A stretch of DNA of 64,000 bases from HGM12587 sp964602445 (GTDB lineage Bacteria; Bacillota; Clostridia; Lachnospirales; Lachnospiraceae), in the NCBI GenBank assembly GCA_964602445.1, contig CAZRQV010000007.1, positions 1 through 64,000 on the forward strand. Direction: 5' to 3'. Shown in pieces: positions 36,372 to 45,040 of this stretch. The notes under the pieces are model-generated. The model had not been told where the DNA came from. It searched no databases and saw only the letters and a program-made list of their open reading frames with translations. The position numbers and the translations under genes are program-made. The first letter of the stretch is position 1, and each line of letters starts with the position of its first letter.

Positions 36372-38450
36372 ATGAAAAAAATAAAAAGCAATAAAAAGAA
36401 TAAAACAAGAGAAATCCGATTTTCAGGAAAGATGAAGATCTATATGCAGTGGCCGGTCTGGATGACACTGCTGCTTTGTTTGGCAGCCTTTGGAGTTTCG
36501 GTGATTTCTGTGAAAGCAGGAATCTATATGCTGGTGGTTGCATTTGTCTATTTTTGTATCGCATGGCTGCTCTGTGCGGGAAGTCAGAAAGATATTTTTG
36601 GGGAGCTGATCAATTTTGCGACTCAGTATGGACAGGTACAGAAAAAGCTTCTGCAGAATTTCCACGTTCCGTATGCATTGCTGGATGAAACCGGCAGGAT
36701 TCTGTGGATGAATGAAGTATTTATGGAAGTTACGGGCAAGGCGAAAGATTACCATAAGTCCATTACAACCATCTTTCCGCAGATCACCAGAGAAAGTTTC
36801 TCCGATGAAGACGAGGACACGATTCTGGAATATCATGTAGAGTACGAGGAACATTGTTTTAAAGCACTGGTACAGCAGATTGGATTTGGCAATCTGGCAG
36901 AGGAGAGTGATTTGATCGAATTAGAAGATGCAGATCAGCGTCTGCTGGCAGTCTATCTGTTTGATGAGACAGAGTTAAACCGTTATATTAAGGAAAATAA
37001 AGAGCAGAGATTCGTTGCGGGTCTCATCTATATCGATAATTACGAGGAAGCACTGGAAAGTGTGGAAGAAGTTCGTCAGTCCCTTTTAGTGGCACTGATC
37101 GAACGAAAGATCAACAAATACATTTCCGGTTACGGCGGGATTGTAAGACGTTTGGAAAAAGACAAATATTTTATTGCCATTCAGGAGAAAAATGTGCCGA
37201 TGCTTCGGGAAGATAAGTTTTCTCTGTTGGAAGATGTGCGCAGTGTCAATATTGGAAATGATATGGCAGTGACCGTCAGCATCAGCCTTGGAATGTCCGG
37301 AAAGAGTTATGCGGAAAACTATGAATATGCTCGTGTAGCGATGGAACTTGCACTGGCCAGAGGCGGGAATCAGGCCGTGACCAAAGAAGGAGATAACATT
37401 ACTTATTTCGGCGGAAGCAGCCAGCAGGTAGACAAAAATACCCGTGTCAAGGCAAGGGTTAAGGCACAGGCACTGAGAGAATTTATGCAGAACAACGATA
37501 AAGTCGTTGTCATGGGACATAAGATTCCGGATGTGGATTCCTTCGGTGCAGCCATCGGTATTTACCGTGCAGCCAAAGAGCTGGGGAAAAAGGCATATAT
37601 TGTAGTAAATGAGATCAGTACTTCGCTGCGGCCGATGTATGAAATGTTCCGCAATAATCCGAATTATGAGGAAGATATGTTCCTGACCAGTGCACAGGCC
37701 GTAGAAATAGTAGACAATCATACGGTACTGGTTGTTGTCGATGTGAATCGTCCAAGTTTTACGGATTGTCCGGAAATTCTGCGCATGACCAGAGATGTAG
37801 TAGTTATCGACCATCATCGTCAGGGCAGCGAAAATATTTCCAATGCAGTATTATCTTATATTGAACCTTATGCATCCTCTGCCTGTGAAATGGTTGCAGA
37901 GATCCTGCAGTATATCCGGGAAGGGATGAAGGTAAAGAATATCGAAGCAGACTGTATGTATGCGGGAATTATGGTGGACACGGACAATTTCCTGACCAAG
38001 ACCGGTGTGCGTACGTTTGAAGCAGCCGCATTTTTGCGCCGCTGCGGTGCCGATGTCACCCGTGTGCGAAAAACATTCCGTACCGAATTTGATGATTATA
38101 AAGCAAAAACAAAAGTGGTTCAGGGCGCAGAGATTTATCGCGGATTTGCCTTTGCCATCTGTTATGGCGACGGCGTAGAAAGTCCGACGATCTTAGGTGC
38201 TCAGGCGGCAAATGAGTTATTAAATATTTCCGGAGTCCGTGCTTCGGTCGTTCTGACCAACTATAAAGGTCAGACCTATGTCAGTGCCAGAGCCATTGAC
38301 GAAGTCAATGTACAGCTGATCATGGAACGGCTGGGCGGCGGCGGACATGCCACGGTAGCAGGAGCACAGCTGGCCTGTACACCGGAGGAAGCCCGTGAAC
38401 GGGTAAAACAGACCATTGACGAGATGATAGAAGAAGGAGAATTGACATGA
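36372..38450 (+). CDS. gdpP: cyclic-di-AMP phosphodiesterase GdpP (DHH family)
   Basis: GdpP hydrolyses cyclic di-AMP, the messenger controlling potassium and osmotic balance and wall homeostasis. The 692-residue protein has two N-terminal membrane helices (about 20-65), a PAS-like domain (FHVPYALLDETGRILWMNEVF), a degenerate GGDEF domain, and a DHH/DHHA1 catalytic part: GHKIPDVDSFGAA, DVNRPSF, VVIDHHRQG and GGGGHATVAGA. The ATG at 36372 is used because the promoter's -10 box abuts the earlier ATG. Its TGA overlaps the rplI ATG (ATGA), the usual gdpP-rplI-dnaB order in Firmicutes. Confidence 0.93.
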   Translation: MKKIKSNKKNKTREIRFSGKMKIYMQWPVWMTLLLCLAAFGVSVISVKAGIYMLVVAFVYFCIAWLLCAGSQKDIFGELINFATQYGQVQKKLLQNFHVPYALLDETGRILWMNEVFMEVTGKAKDYHKSITTIFPQITRESFSDEDEDTILEYHVEYEEHCFKALVQQIGFGNLAEESDLIELEDADQRLLAVYLFDETELNRYIKENKEQRFVAGLIYIDNYEEALESVEEVRQSLLVALIERKINKYISGYGGIVRRLEKDKYFIAIQEKNVPMLREDKFSLLEDVRSVNIGNDMAVTVSISLGMSGKSYAENYEYARVAMELALARGGNQAVTKEGDNITYFGGSSQQVDKNTRVKARVKAQALREFMQNNDKVVVMGHKIPDVDSFGAAIGIYRAAKELGKKAYIVVNEISTSLRPMYEMFRNNPNYEEDMFLTSAQAVEIVDNHTVLVVVDVNRPSFTDCPEILRMTRDVVVIDHHRQGSENISNAVLSYIEPYASSACEMVAEILQYIREGMKVKNIEADCMYAGIMVDTDNFLTKTGVRTFEAAAFLRRCGADVTRVRKTFRTEFDDYKAKTKVVQGAEIYRGFAFAICYGDGVESPTILGAQAANELLNISGVRASVVLTNYKGQTYVSARAIDEVNVQLIMERLGGGGHATVAGAQLACTPEEARERVKQTIDEMIEEGELT

Positions 38451-38893
38451 AAGTAATCTTATTAGCAGACGTAAAATCTGTTGGAAAAAAAGGCGAAACC
38501 GTGAATGTTGCAGATGGATATGGAAGAAATGTCCTGATTGCAAAGAAACTGGGAGTGGAAGCAACTGCTCAGAATATGAATAATTTAAAACTCCAGAAAG
38601 CGCATGAAGATAAAGTTGCCAAAGAGCAGTATGAAGCAGCAGTTGCGTTTGGAGAAGAATTAAAGACAAAACAGATTGTTGTGACGATCAAAACAGGAGA
38701 AGGCGGAAAAATCTTCGGTTCTGTTTCTACAAAAGAAATCGCAGCAGCAGCAAAACAGCAGTTAGGCTATGATCTGGACAAAAAGAAAATGCAGCTGCCA
38801 AATCCGATCAAAGGATTGGGTACTACCATGGTTCCGATCAAATTACATCCAAAGGTAACTTCTGAATTAAAAGTAATCGTTAGAGAAGCGTAG
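38447..38893 (+). CDS. rplI: 50S ribosomal protein bL9
   Basis: The 148-residue product is bL9: the N-terminal domain MKVILLADVKSVGKKGETV and VADGYGRNVLI is diagnostic, followed by the long connecting helix and the C-terminal rRNA-binding domain with GKIFGSVSTKEIA. It binds 23S rRNA near the L1 stalk and helps keep the reading frame. The gene overlaps the end of gdpP by four bases, with AGAAGGAG upstream. Confidence 0.96.
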   Translation: MKVILLADVKSVGKKGETVNVADGYGRNVLIAKKLGVEATAQNMNNLKLQKAHEDKVAKEQYEAAVAFGEELKTKQIVVTIKTGEGGKIFGSVSTKEIAAAAKQQLGYDLDKKKMQLPNPIKGLGTTMVPIKLHPKVTSELKVIVREA

Positions 38894-38902
38894 GGGATTT
38901 TC

Positions 38903-40234
38903 ATGGAAGAAGCACTCATCAAAAGGGTTATGCCCCATAACATTGAAGCAGAACAATCGGTGATCGGTTCCATGCTCATGGATAAAGAAGCCATCATGAC
39001 TGCATCAGAGATCATATCCGGAGAAGATTTTTACCAGAAACAGTTTGGGATTCTCTTCGACAATATGGTAGAGCTTTTCAATGAGGGAAAAGCAGTAGAT
39101 CTGGTCACACTGCAGAATCGTCTGAAAGAGAACGGTGTGCCGGAAGAAGTCAGTAATATGGGATTTGTAAGGGAGCTTTTGACCAATACCTCTACTTCAG
39201 CCAATGTTAAATATTATGCGGATATCGTTTATGAAAAGTCTGTGCTCAGAAAGCTGATCAAAACGACAGAATCCGTAACCAATGATTGTTATGTAGGTGC
39301 AGATAAGCTGGACAACATTCTGGAAAATACAGAGAAAAAGATTTTCGACATTGTTCAGAGAAGAAATGCAGGGGATTACGTGCCGATCAATAAAATCGTA
39401 CAGAATTCCATCATGCGTGTCAGTGCCGCATCAAAATTAAAAGGTAATGTTACCGGAATTCCGACCGGATTTATCGATCTGGATTATCGTACTTCGGGAA
39501 TGCAGAAGTCGGATCTGGTGCTGGTAGCAGCCCGTCCGTCTATGGGAAAGACTGCATTTGTCTTAAATATGGCGCAGTATATGGCATTTGAATGCAATAA
39601 AACAGTTGCCATCTTCAGTCTGGAAATGTCCAGCGAGCAGCTGGTAAACCGTCTGCTTGCCATGGAAGCCAGAATCGATGCCCAGAAGCTTCGTAACGGA
39701 AGTCTGGAAGATAAAGACTGGGAATATTTACTGGAAAGTGCCGGAACGGTCGCAAAGTCCAATCTGATCATTGATGACAGAGCTTCCAGTTTGGCAGAGA
39801 TCCGTTCAAAATGCCGTAAATTTAAGCTGGAACATAATCTGGATATTGTCATCATCGACTACCTGCAGCTGATGTCCTCCGGCGGAAGCCGTTCCAGTGA
39901 TTCCAGACAGCAGGAAATTTCAGAAATTTCCCGTGGCCTGAAACGTATGGCGAGAGAGCTGGATGTACCTGTGGTTGCACTGTCCCAGTTAAGCCGTGCG
40001 GTAGAACAGAGACCGGATCACAGACCAATGCTTTCGGATCTTCGAGAATCCGGAGCCATCGAGCAGGATGCGGACGTGGTAATGTTCTTATATCGTGATG
40101 AATATTATAATAAAGATTCCGAATTAAAGGGAACTGCGGAAGTCATTATTGCTAAACAGCGTAACGGCCCGATCGGAACTGTAACCTTGGCATGGCTGCC
40201 TCAGTACACCAAATTTGCCAATATCAAAAAATAA
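38903..40234 (+). CDS. dnaB: replicative DNA helicase DnaB
   Basis: DnaB unwinds DNA at the replication fork as a hexamer. The 443-residue product begins with the helical N-terminal domain (MPHNIEAEQSVIGSMLMD) and has a RecA-like C-terminal domain with Walker A ARPSMGKTA, Walker B DIVIIDYLQLM, the LSQLSRAVEQR motif and the arginine finger region KQRNGPIGT. No intein is present. It lies 9 bases after rplI and ends just before a strong terminator. Confidence 0.95.
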   Translation: MEEALIKRVMPHNIEAEQSVIGSMLMDKEAIMTASEIISGEDFYQKQFGILFDNMVELFNEGKAVDLVTLQNRLKENGVPEEVSNMGFVRELLTNTSTSANVKYYADIVYEKSVLRKLIKTTESVTNDCYVGADKLDNILENTEKKIFDIVQRRNAGDYVPINKIVQNSIMRVSAASKLKGNVTGIPTGFIDLDYRTSGMQKSDLVLVAARPSMGKTAFVLNMAQYMAFECNKTVAIFSLEMSSEQLVNRLLAMEARIDAQKLRNGSLEDKDWEYLLESAGTVAKSNLIIDDRASSLAEIRSKCRKFKLEHNLDIVIIDYLQLMSSGGSRSSDSRQQEISEISRGLKRMARELDVPVVALSQLSRAVEQRPDHRPMLSDLRESGAIEQDADVVMFLYRDEYYNKDSELKGTAEVIIAKQRNGPIGTVTLAWLPQYTKFANIKK

Positions 40235-40245
40235 GAAAAAACACG

Positions 40246-40276
40246 AAAACCCATCGATTTTGTCGATGGGTTTTGT
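40246..40276 (+). terminator. rho-independent terminator after dnaB
   Basis: AAAACCCATCGA (40246-40257) pairs perfectly with TCGATGGGTTTT (40263-40274), with a 5-base loop and a T-rich tail. Confidence 0.88.
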
Positions 40277-40340
40277 TTGTGAAATAGAAACATTTTTGTT
40301 ATACTTGTCTTGACAATTTCATAAGCATTGGAGGGATATT

Positions 40341-40943
40341 ATGGATCAGGTTAGATACATGATTTCGGATGCAGCCAAGCTGGTAGAGGTAGAGAGCCAT
40401 GTACTTCGTTATTGGGAGGAAGAACTGGAACTGCCGATCGCCAGAAATGAAATGGGGCATCGGTATTATACAGAAGATGATATCCAGCTGTTAAAGCACA
40501 TCAAAAAGCTCAAAGAACGAGGCTATCAGCTCAAAGCCATTAAGATGGACATTTCTGAAAACGGAGAGCTGATTCCGCAGGATGAGACCGGAGTTTCAGA
40601 AGTAAAGGCGGAGAAAACGGAGGTGTTTAGCGGCAATGCAGAGAAAATGCAGCAGTTTCAGACAATCCTAAGCAAAGCGTTGGGACAGGCGTTAAGAGAG
40701 AACAGTGAACATCTGGGAAAAGAGATTGGAAATCAGGTAACTTCTCAGGTCACCAAAGAAATGAACTATCAGTTAAGACTTCATGAAGAGGAAGAAGAAA
40801 AACATTTGAAAGAACTGGACGAAACGATCCGTTCCGTCATGAAACGAAAACAGAAGATTAAGAAAACAAAGCCGGAAAAGAAGCGCAGAGTGTTCTTGCG
40901 AAAGAAAGCAAAACAGCGCAGAGGAACGGCAGAAGCGATATAA
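40341..40943 (+). CDS. MerR-like helix-turn-helix regulator
   Basis: The N-terminal ~70 residues form a MerR-type winged helix: YMISDAAKLVEVESHVLRYW, then GHRYYTEDDIQLLKHIKKLKERGYQL. The rest of the 200-residue protein is a charged helix region and a very basic C-terminal tail (residues ~165-200, mostly Lys and Arg), with no effector domain. Such MerR-like proteins with coiled tails are common in Lachnospiraceae, but their targets are not known. GGAGGGAT is the ribosome site and a TATACT at ~40296 could be the -10 box. Confidence 0.78.
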   Translation: MDQVRYMISDAAKLVEVESHVLRYWEEELELPIARNEMGHRYYTEDDIQLLKHIKKLKERGYQLKAIKMDISENGELIPQDETGVSEVKAEKTEVFSGNAEKMQQFQTILSKALGQALRENSEHLGKEIGNQVTSQVTKEMNYQLRLHEEEEEKHLKELDETIRSVMKRKQKIKKTKPEKKRRVFLRKKAKQRRGTAEAI

Positions 40944-40945
40944 AG

Positions 40946-41012
40946 AAAAACAGATCTGCAGTGATTTTGAAGATTCCATAAAATGGACGAAATCAATGGC
41001 AGATCTGTTTTT
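40946..41012. terminator. bidirectional terminator
   Basis: AAAAACAGATCTGC (40946-40959) and its perfect complement (40999-41012) flank a 39-base loop and have A/T runs on both sides. It serves the MerR-like gene and the convergent permease gene. Confidence 0.7.
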
Positions 41013-41017
41013 AGATA

Positions 41018-42334
41018 CTAATTCTTTTCTTTTGGTAAAATCAGGTTCAGTACGATGGCTACGATCGTTGCCAGAACAACCGGAGATTTTCCGAAAACAG
41101 TTGTTACCCATTCAGGGAAACCTGCTAAAGATCCGGCTGCCTGTGTAACACCTACACCCAAAGCAACTGCAAGACCGACGATAGAACCGTTTCGGTAATT
41201 CAAACCATTCTGTGTGATCAGTTTCATTCCTGTTACGGAGATAGAAGCAAATACAGAGATGGTGGCACCGCCAAGGACTGCATGAGGAATGGTCGTAAGC
41301 AGTGCAGAGAATTTTGGAAGGAATCCTGCGATCATCAGGATTACGGAAGCCAGTCCCAGTACCCAGCGGTTGATGACTTTGGTCGTAGTGATGATTCCTA
41401 CGTTCTGACTGTAAGTAGCAGTCGGAAGACCGGAAACGAAAGCACCTAAAATATTGGAGATTCCGTACATGATGATACCGCCCTGTACTTCTTTGTCGGT
41501 CGGTTCACGATCCATACTTCCGGTAGTAGTTGCTGTGAAATCACCGATGGCCTGAATGGAGTTGATCACAAAGAGAATACCGATGGCGATACATGCAGAA
41601 GGATCAAATTCGATGCCGAAATGCATGAATTTTGGAAGGGAGAAGTAAGCTGCAGAAGAGATTCCTGACAGATCTACCAGACCAAAACATGCGGCAAAGG
41701 CATAGCCGGCAATAATACCGATGAGAATGGAAGCCAGTTTAAAGATTCCTTTTGCAAAATGATTTAAACCGGTAACGACAGCCAACGTGAAAAATGCGAC
41801 CAGCCAGTTCTGCCAGGAACCATAGTTTGGACTGCCGCTTCCGCCTGCCATATAATTAATGGCAGTAGGATAAAGAGATAATCCGATGGTAAATACGACT
41901 GTTCCGGTAATGATTGGTGGAAACAGTGCACGGATCTGACGGATAAAGAGTCCGACGATGATCGCTGCAATACCGCCCACAATCTGAGCGCCCAGGATTG
42001 TAGCCACATTCGTAGATGCTGCAATGGCCTGCATACTTGGAACATAGGCAAAACTGATTCCGACGAACATAGGAAGTGCAGATCCCAACTGAAAATTCTT
42101 TTTGTTGTAAATCGGGAATAACTGTAACAAAGTACTGACTGCAGATACAAATAAAGAAGTTTGGATCAGAATTAACTGATCTTCCTGACTGATTCCGGCA
42201 ACGCCTGAAACGATGATTGCCGGTGTGACACATCCTACGATCATGGCAACAACATGCTGAAGTGCCATCGGGAGTGCCTGGCTTAATTGCGGGATTCCAT
42301 CCCATTCAAAAATTGAACCTTTGCTTTTGTGCAT
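41018..42334 (-). CDS. NCS2-family purine (xanthine/urate-type) permease
   Basis: This nucleobase:cation symporter (438 residues, about 12-14 membrane segments) imports nucleobases. It starts GIPQLSQALPMALQHVVAM, with the family's TM1 QH motif. The NAT signature reads QNVGIITTTK; Gln at its first position is typical of xanthine/urate transporters, whereas uracil permeases carry Glu, so a purine substrate is favoured. AGGAGGAGG five bases before the ATG at 42334 sets the start; the frame extends upstream without a ribosome site. No purine-riboswitch core was seen in the ~90-base leader. Confidence 0.87.
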   Translation of the reverse strand: MHKSKGSIFEWDGIPQLSQALPMALQHVVAMIVGCVTPAIIVSGVAGISQEDQLILIQTSLFVSAVSTLLQLFPIYNKKNFQLGSALPMFVGISFAYVPSMQAIAASTNVATILGAQIVGGIAAIIVGLFIRQIRALFPPIITGTVVFTIGLSLYPTAINYMAGGSGSPNYGSWQNWLVAFFTLAVVTGLNHFAKGIFKLASILIGIIAGYAFAACFGLVDLSGISSAAYFSLPKFMHFGIEFDPSACIAIGILFVINSIQAIGDFTATTTGSMDREPTDKEVQGGIIMYGISNILGAFVSGLPTATYSQNVGIITTTKVINRWVLGLASVILMIAGFLPKFSALLTTIPHAVLGGATISVFASISVTGMKLITQNGLNYRNGSIVGLAVALGVGVTQAAGSLAGFPEWVTTVFGKSPVVLATIVAIVLNLILPKEKN

Positions 42335-42406
42335 AAAAGCCTCCTCCTGTAAATAGTTTGTCAGCTGCATAGATCCAGCTGTTTGGCGGAATGATTCATT
42401 CCATTA

Positions 42407-42461
42407 TCACTAATATCACTAAAAGTCACTTTATTATACATGATAGGGATAAGCAGTGCAA
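42407..42461 (-). promoter_or_regulatory. permease promoter with tandem AGTGA repeats
   Basis: On the minus strand TTGCAC (42461-42456), a 17-base spacer and TATAAT (42438-42433) form a good promoter. Three copies of AGTGA (42430-42426, 42420-42416, 42411-42407) follow at about 10-base steps, i.e. on one face of the helix, starting at the expected transcription start. They may be a repressor site; the regulator is unknown. Confidence 0.5.
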
Positions 42462-42511
42462 TATTTCTGTTATGAAAGAAAATAGGAGCATTCAGTTTTT
42501 AGAAAATAAAA

Positions 42512-42541
42512 CAGGGAGTAAATCCGAAGATTTACTCCCTG
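42512..42541 (-). terminator. terminator of the DUF1858 gene
   Basis: CAGGGAGTAAATC pairs perfectly with GATTTACTCCCTG around a CGAA tetraloop, with a T-rich tail on the minus strand. Confidence 0.82.
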
Positions 42542-42548
42542 ACATTAC

Positions 42549-42767
42549 TTACTGTTTGTCTGCTTCTGTTGCACTGAGAAATTCATTTAAGCGTGCTACT
42601 AATACATCTGGATTCATGCCGTGTACAAGTGCTGCTTCTTCTAAAGTTTCCATCTGGGAAGATGGGCATCCAACACAGTGCATTCCTTCTCTCATCAAGA
42701 TATAGATTAAATTTTCATCAAGCTTGATCAAATCGCCGATGATCATTGATTTATCAATTTTTGCCAT
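42549..42767 (-). CDS. DUF1858 domain protein
   Basis: This 72-residue protein is a stand-alone DUF1858 domain, the unit also found at the N-terminus of ScdA/YtfE-like proteins and beside hybrid-cluster proteins. It shows MIIGDLIKLDENLIYILMREGMHCVGCPSSQMETL; the CVGC pair is the family hallmark and suggests metal or redox binding. AAGGAGG lies 9 bases before the ATG at 42767. Its function is not established, though association with nitrosative or redox stress is common in the family. Confidence 0.82.
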   Translation of the reverse strand: MAKIDKSMIIGDLIKLDENLIYILMREGMHCVGCPSSQMETLEEAALVHGMNPDVLVARLNEFLSATEADKQ

Positions 42768-43094
42768 TAGGGTTAGCCTCCTTAAAAATTCTTTTTCGAT
42801 TATACATCTTTGTGCACAGTTTTGCAAGAGATTCTGATACGTCTTTCCATGTCCTGTTTTTAAGGAGTCCTTTTTCTGGTCAAAAATTATGTCGGAATCG
42901 CCGGTTCTTATCCGGAAATGCGATTTTCGTTCCGTGATTTTTCATGTCAAGGGATCAAACGATGTAAGAAAGAGAAAATTTTAGGAAAATATAAAGTTAT
43001 GCTAGACTAACTCGTAGGGGCTATATTACAATGTGAATACATTGAAAAGAAGGTCATTCATTTGACATTCGAAAAACTAAAGGAGGACGATATA
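42768..43094 (+). other. intergenic region with a possible ferredoxin promoter
   Basis: These 327 bases lie between the divergent DUF1858 and ferredoxin genes. The only candidate signal is a weak promoter, TTTAGG (42980-42985), a 17-base spacer and TAGACT (43003-43008), reading toward the ferredoxin gene. No small gene or RNA was recognised. Confidence 0.4.
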
Positions 43095-43265
43095 ATGGCA
43101 TACGTAATTACAGACGATTGTGTAATGTGTGGAACATGTGCAGATGCATGTCCAGTAGAAGCTATTGCTGAAGGAGATGGCAAATATGTAATCGATGCAG
43201 ATGTTTGTGCAGAATGCGGAACATGTGTTGCTGAATGTCCATCTGAAGCTATCGTAGAAGCTTAA
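43095..43265 (+). CDS. 2[4Fe-4S] clostridial-type ferredoxin
   Basis: This 56-residue ferredoxin carries low-potential electrons in the cytoplasm. Two CxxCxxCxxxCP motifs are present: CVMCGTCADACP and CAECGTCVAECP, each binding a [4Fe-4S] cluster. AAGGAGGACGAT places the start at the ATG at 43095; the longer frame from 43062 lacks a site. It is monocistronic, with a strong terminator right after. Its partners (for example pyruvate:ferredoxin oxidoreductase or hydrogenase) are not in the window. Confidence 0.95.
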   Translation: MAYVITDDCVMCGTCADACPVEAIAEGDGKYVIDADVCAECGTCVAECPSEAIVEA

Positions 43266-43278
43266 TAAATGGTAAAAT

Positions 43279-43311
43279 AAAAAGAACCCATCGGCTAGAT
43301 GGGTTCTTTTT
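43279..43311. terminator. bidirectional terminator
   Basis: AAAAAGAACCCATC and its perfect complement flank a 5-base loop, with A and T runs on both sides. It separates the ferredoxin gene from the convergent mecA-like gene. Confidence 0.88.
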
Positions 43312-43357
43312 ATTTTACATTCGTATGAAAATCAAATCCTCAATATCTGCGGAAACA

Positions 43358-44098
43358 TTATGCATTCTGCAGTTTCTGCAAAGCATCTTTCTTAATGATC
43401 AGCTCATAGTGTTCTCTCATGTAGGCTTCTACAGAATTGGTGTAAGGTTCATTGCTTCCGTATTCTGTCAGGATATTACAGATTTTGTTAAATTCTTCCG
43501 GAGTATGGGAAGATTTGTGAAGAACCAGATAATAAATATTTTCTGAGGAATCCTTATAGAGCAGATTCTTTCCACGGTAATAAGTATTTAAAACGTGAGC
43601 TGCATCGATGATGGAATCCAGTGTATCAAAGCAGTAAAGTCTGGTAAGATCTGTTTCTTTCTCCTTTTCCTGAGAAACGGCCGGCTGTTCTTCTGAAAGG
43701 TTTTTCAAATGCTTTTCTGCCATGCGCTTGAAGATATCCAGAATCTCATCAGCACCTTCCGGAACGATCGGTTTGCCGGAGTCTGAAATAGAATCTGCAG
43801 CATCAATGCTGGAAGGCGAAAATTTAGAAAATCTGGTATCCAGTTCGTCCGGATCAGAAACCTTGGTAATGATCAGTACCACGCATTCGTTTGGCATTGG
43901 GATTGCCTCGATCATTAAAGGAATATCATTTGCTTCGAATCCGAATTCTGCGGATGCCTGGAGCATCATATCTCTAAAAAGTGATTTTGCCTTTTCTGAA
44001 CCGTAGGCAAGCTCGCTTAACTTAATCTGACGATCTGCCAAATCAGCTTTTGTCAGTGTACATCGAATCTGATTGTCGTTTAACTTTTCAATTTTCAT
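43358..44098 (-). CDS. mecA: MecA-type adaptor protein for ClpC/ClpP
   Basis: MecA proteins deliver substrates to the ClpCP protease. This 246-residue protein starts MKIEKLNDNQIRCTLTKADL, has a family-type FRDMMLQASAEFGFEANDIPLMIEAIP block, a variable linker (~90-150) and a C-terminal domain with LTRLYCFDTLDSIIDAA and YYLVLHKS, matching the MecA C-terminal ClpC-binding domain. The targets in this organism are unknown. The ribosome site (GGATGTGAT) is weak. Confidence 0.85.
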   Translation of the reverse strand: MKIEKLNDNQIRCTLTKADLADRQIKLSELAYGSEKAKSLFRDMMLQASAEFGFEANDIPLMIEAIPMPNECVVLIITKVSDPDELDTRFSKFSPSSIDAADSISDSGKPIVPEGADEILDIFKRMAEKHLKNLSEEQPAVSQEKEKETDLTRLYCFDTLDSIIDAAHVLNTYYRGKNLLYKDSSENIYYLVLHKSSHTPEEFNKICNILTEYGSNEPYTNSVEAYMREHYELIIKKDALQKLQNA

Positions 44099-44313
44099 TA
44101 TATCACATCCATTCTAATTTGAAAAATTTCGCGATCGAAACTCTGAAGTGAAGCATGGCTTCAATATTTTGAGTCACACTATAGTATAAACAAAAAAAGA
44201 AAATATGTAAAGTTCATCAGAAAAAGATTTTCAAAGGGTATGATATAAAAATTTTAGTAGGAAAAATCAGGGAAATCCTGTATACTATTGCTGTATGGAC
44301 AGGAGGAAGCAGC

Positions 44314-45024
44314 ATGTATCAATGGGAAGGAAGAGTCAGATTCAGTGAGACAGGAGAAGATAAACATCTGACGTTAAGCGGCATCTTAAATTATTTTCAG
44401 GACTGCAGTACGTTTCAGTCAGAAGATCTGGGAAATGGAATTGGTGTACTGGAAGAGATGCATCGTGTCTGGGTGCTTTCTTCATGGCAGATTGTTGTCA
44501 ATGAATATCCGAAAATAGGCGAAAAGATCATAACAGGTACCTGGCCTTATGATTTTAATCGCTTTATAGGAGGTCGTAATTTTATCATGTACGGAGCAGA
44601 CGGAAGAGTGCTGGCTTACGCCAACAGTCTCTGGACCTATTTGAATTCAGAAAACGGCCGTCCGGCAAGGATCGATGAGAAAGTGCTGAATCTTTATACA
44701 TTGGAACCAAAATACGAAATGGAATATGCAGATCGGAAAATCCAGCTGCCGGAAAAAATGAACGAAGAAGCAGCGTTTCAGGTAGAAATTTCCCATCTGG
44801 ATTCCAACCATCATGTCAATAATGGACGTTACGTGATGATGGCGGAGAATTATCTGCCGAAAGGATTTGAGATCGCACAGATGCGTGCGGAATACAAAAA
44901 ACAGGCACTTCTGGGAGATCAGATCTGTCCGGAAGTATGGGCAGAGGAAACAAAAGTGATCGTCAGCCTGAATGATGAGGCGGGCAATCCCTATGCAGTA
45001 GTAGAATTTTTAAAACGAACATAA
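44314..45024 (+). CDS. acyl-ACP thioesterase
   Basis: This cytoplasmic enzyme (236 residues) hydrolyses acyl-acyl carrier protein to free fatty acid. It has the double hotdog fold of the FatA/bacterial TE group: VWVLSSWQIVVNEYPKIGE in the first hotdog and HLDSNHHVNNGRYV in the second, where Asn and His of the conserved NxHVNN block are catalytic. AGGAGGAAGC precedes the ATG, and TATACT 25 bases upstream may be the -10 box. It lies 16 bases before the cvfB-like gene. Confidence 0.88.
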   Translation: MYQWEGRVRFSETGEDKHLTLSGILNYFQDCSTFQSEDLGNGIGVLEEMHRVWVLSSWQIVVNEYPKIGEKIITGTWPYDFNRFIGGRNFIMYGADGRVLAYANSLWTYLNSENGRPARIDEKVLNLYTLEPKYEMEYADRKIQLPEKMNEEAAFQVEISHLDSNHHVNNGRYVMMAENYLPKGFEIAQMRAEYKKQALLGDQICPEVWAEETKVIVSLNDEAGNPYAVVEFLKRT

Positions 45025-45040
45025 CGAGAGGACGAAAAAC

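Noticed and set aside
42335..42430. Purine riboswitch upstream of the permease gene
   Set aside because: The ~90-base leader does not show the conserved junction and kissing-loop pattern of purine aptamers.
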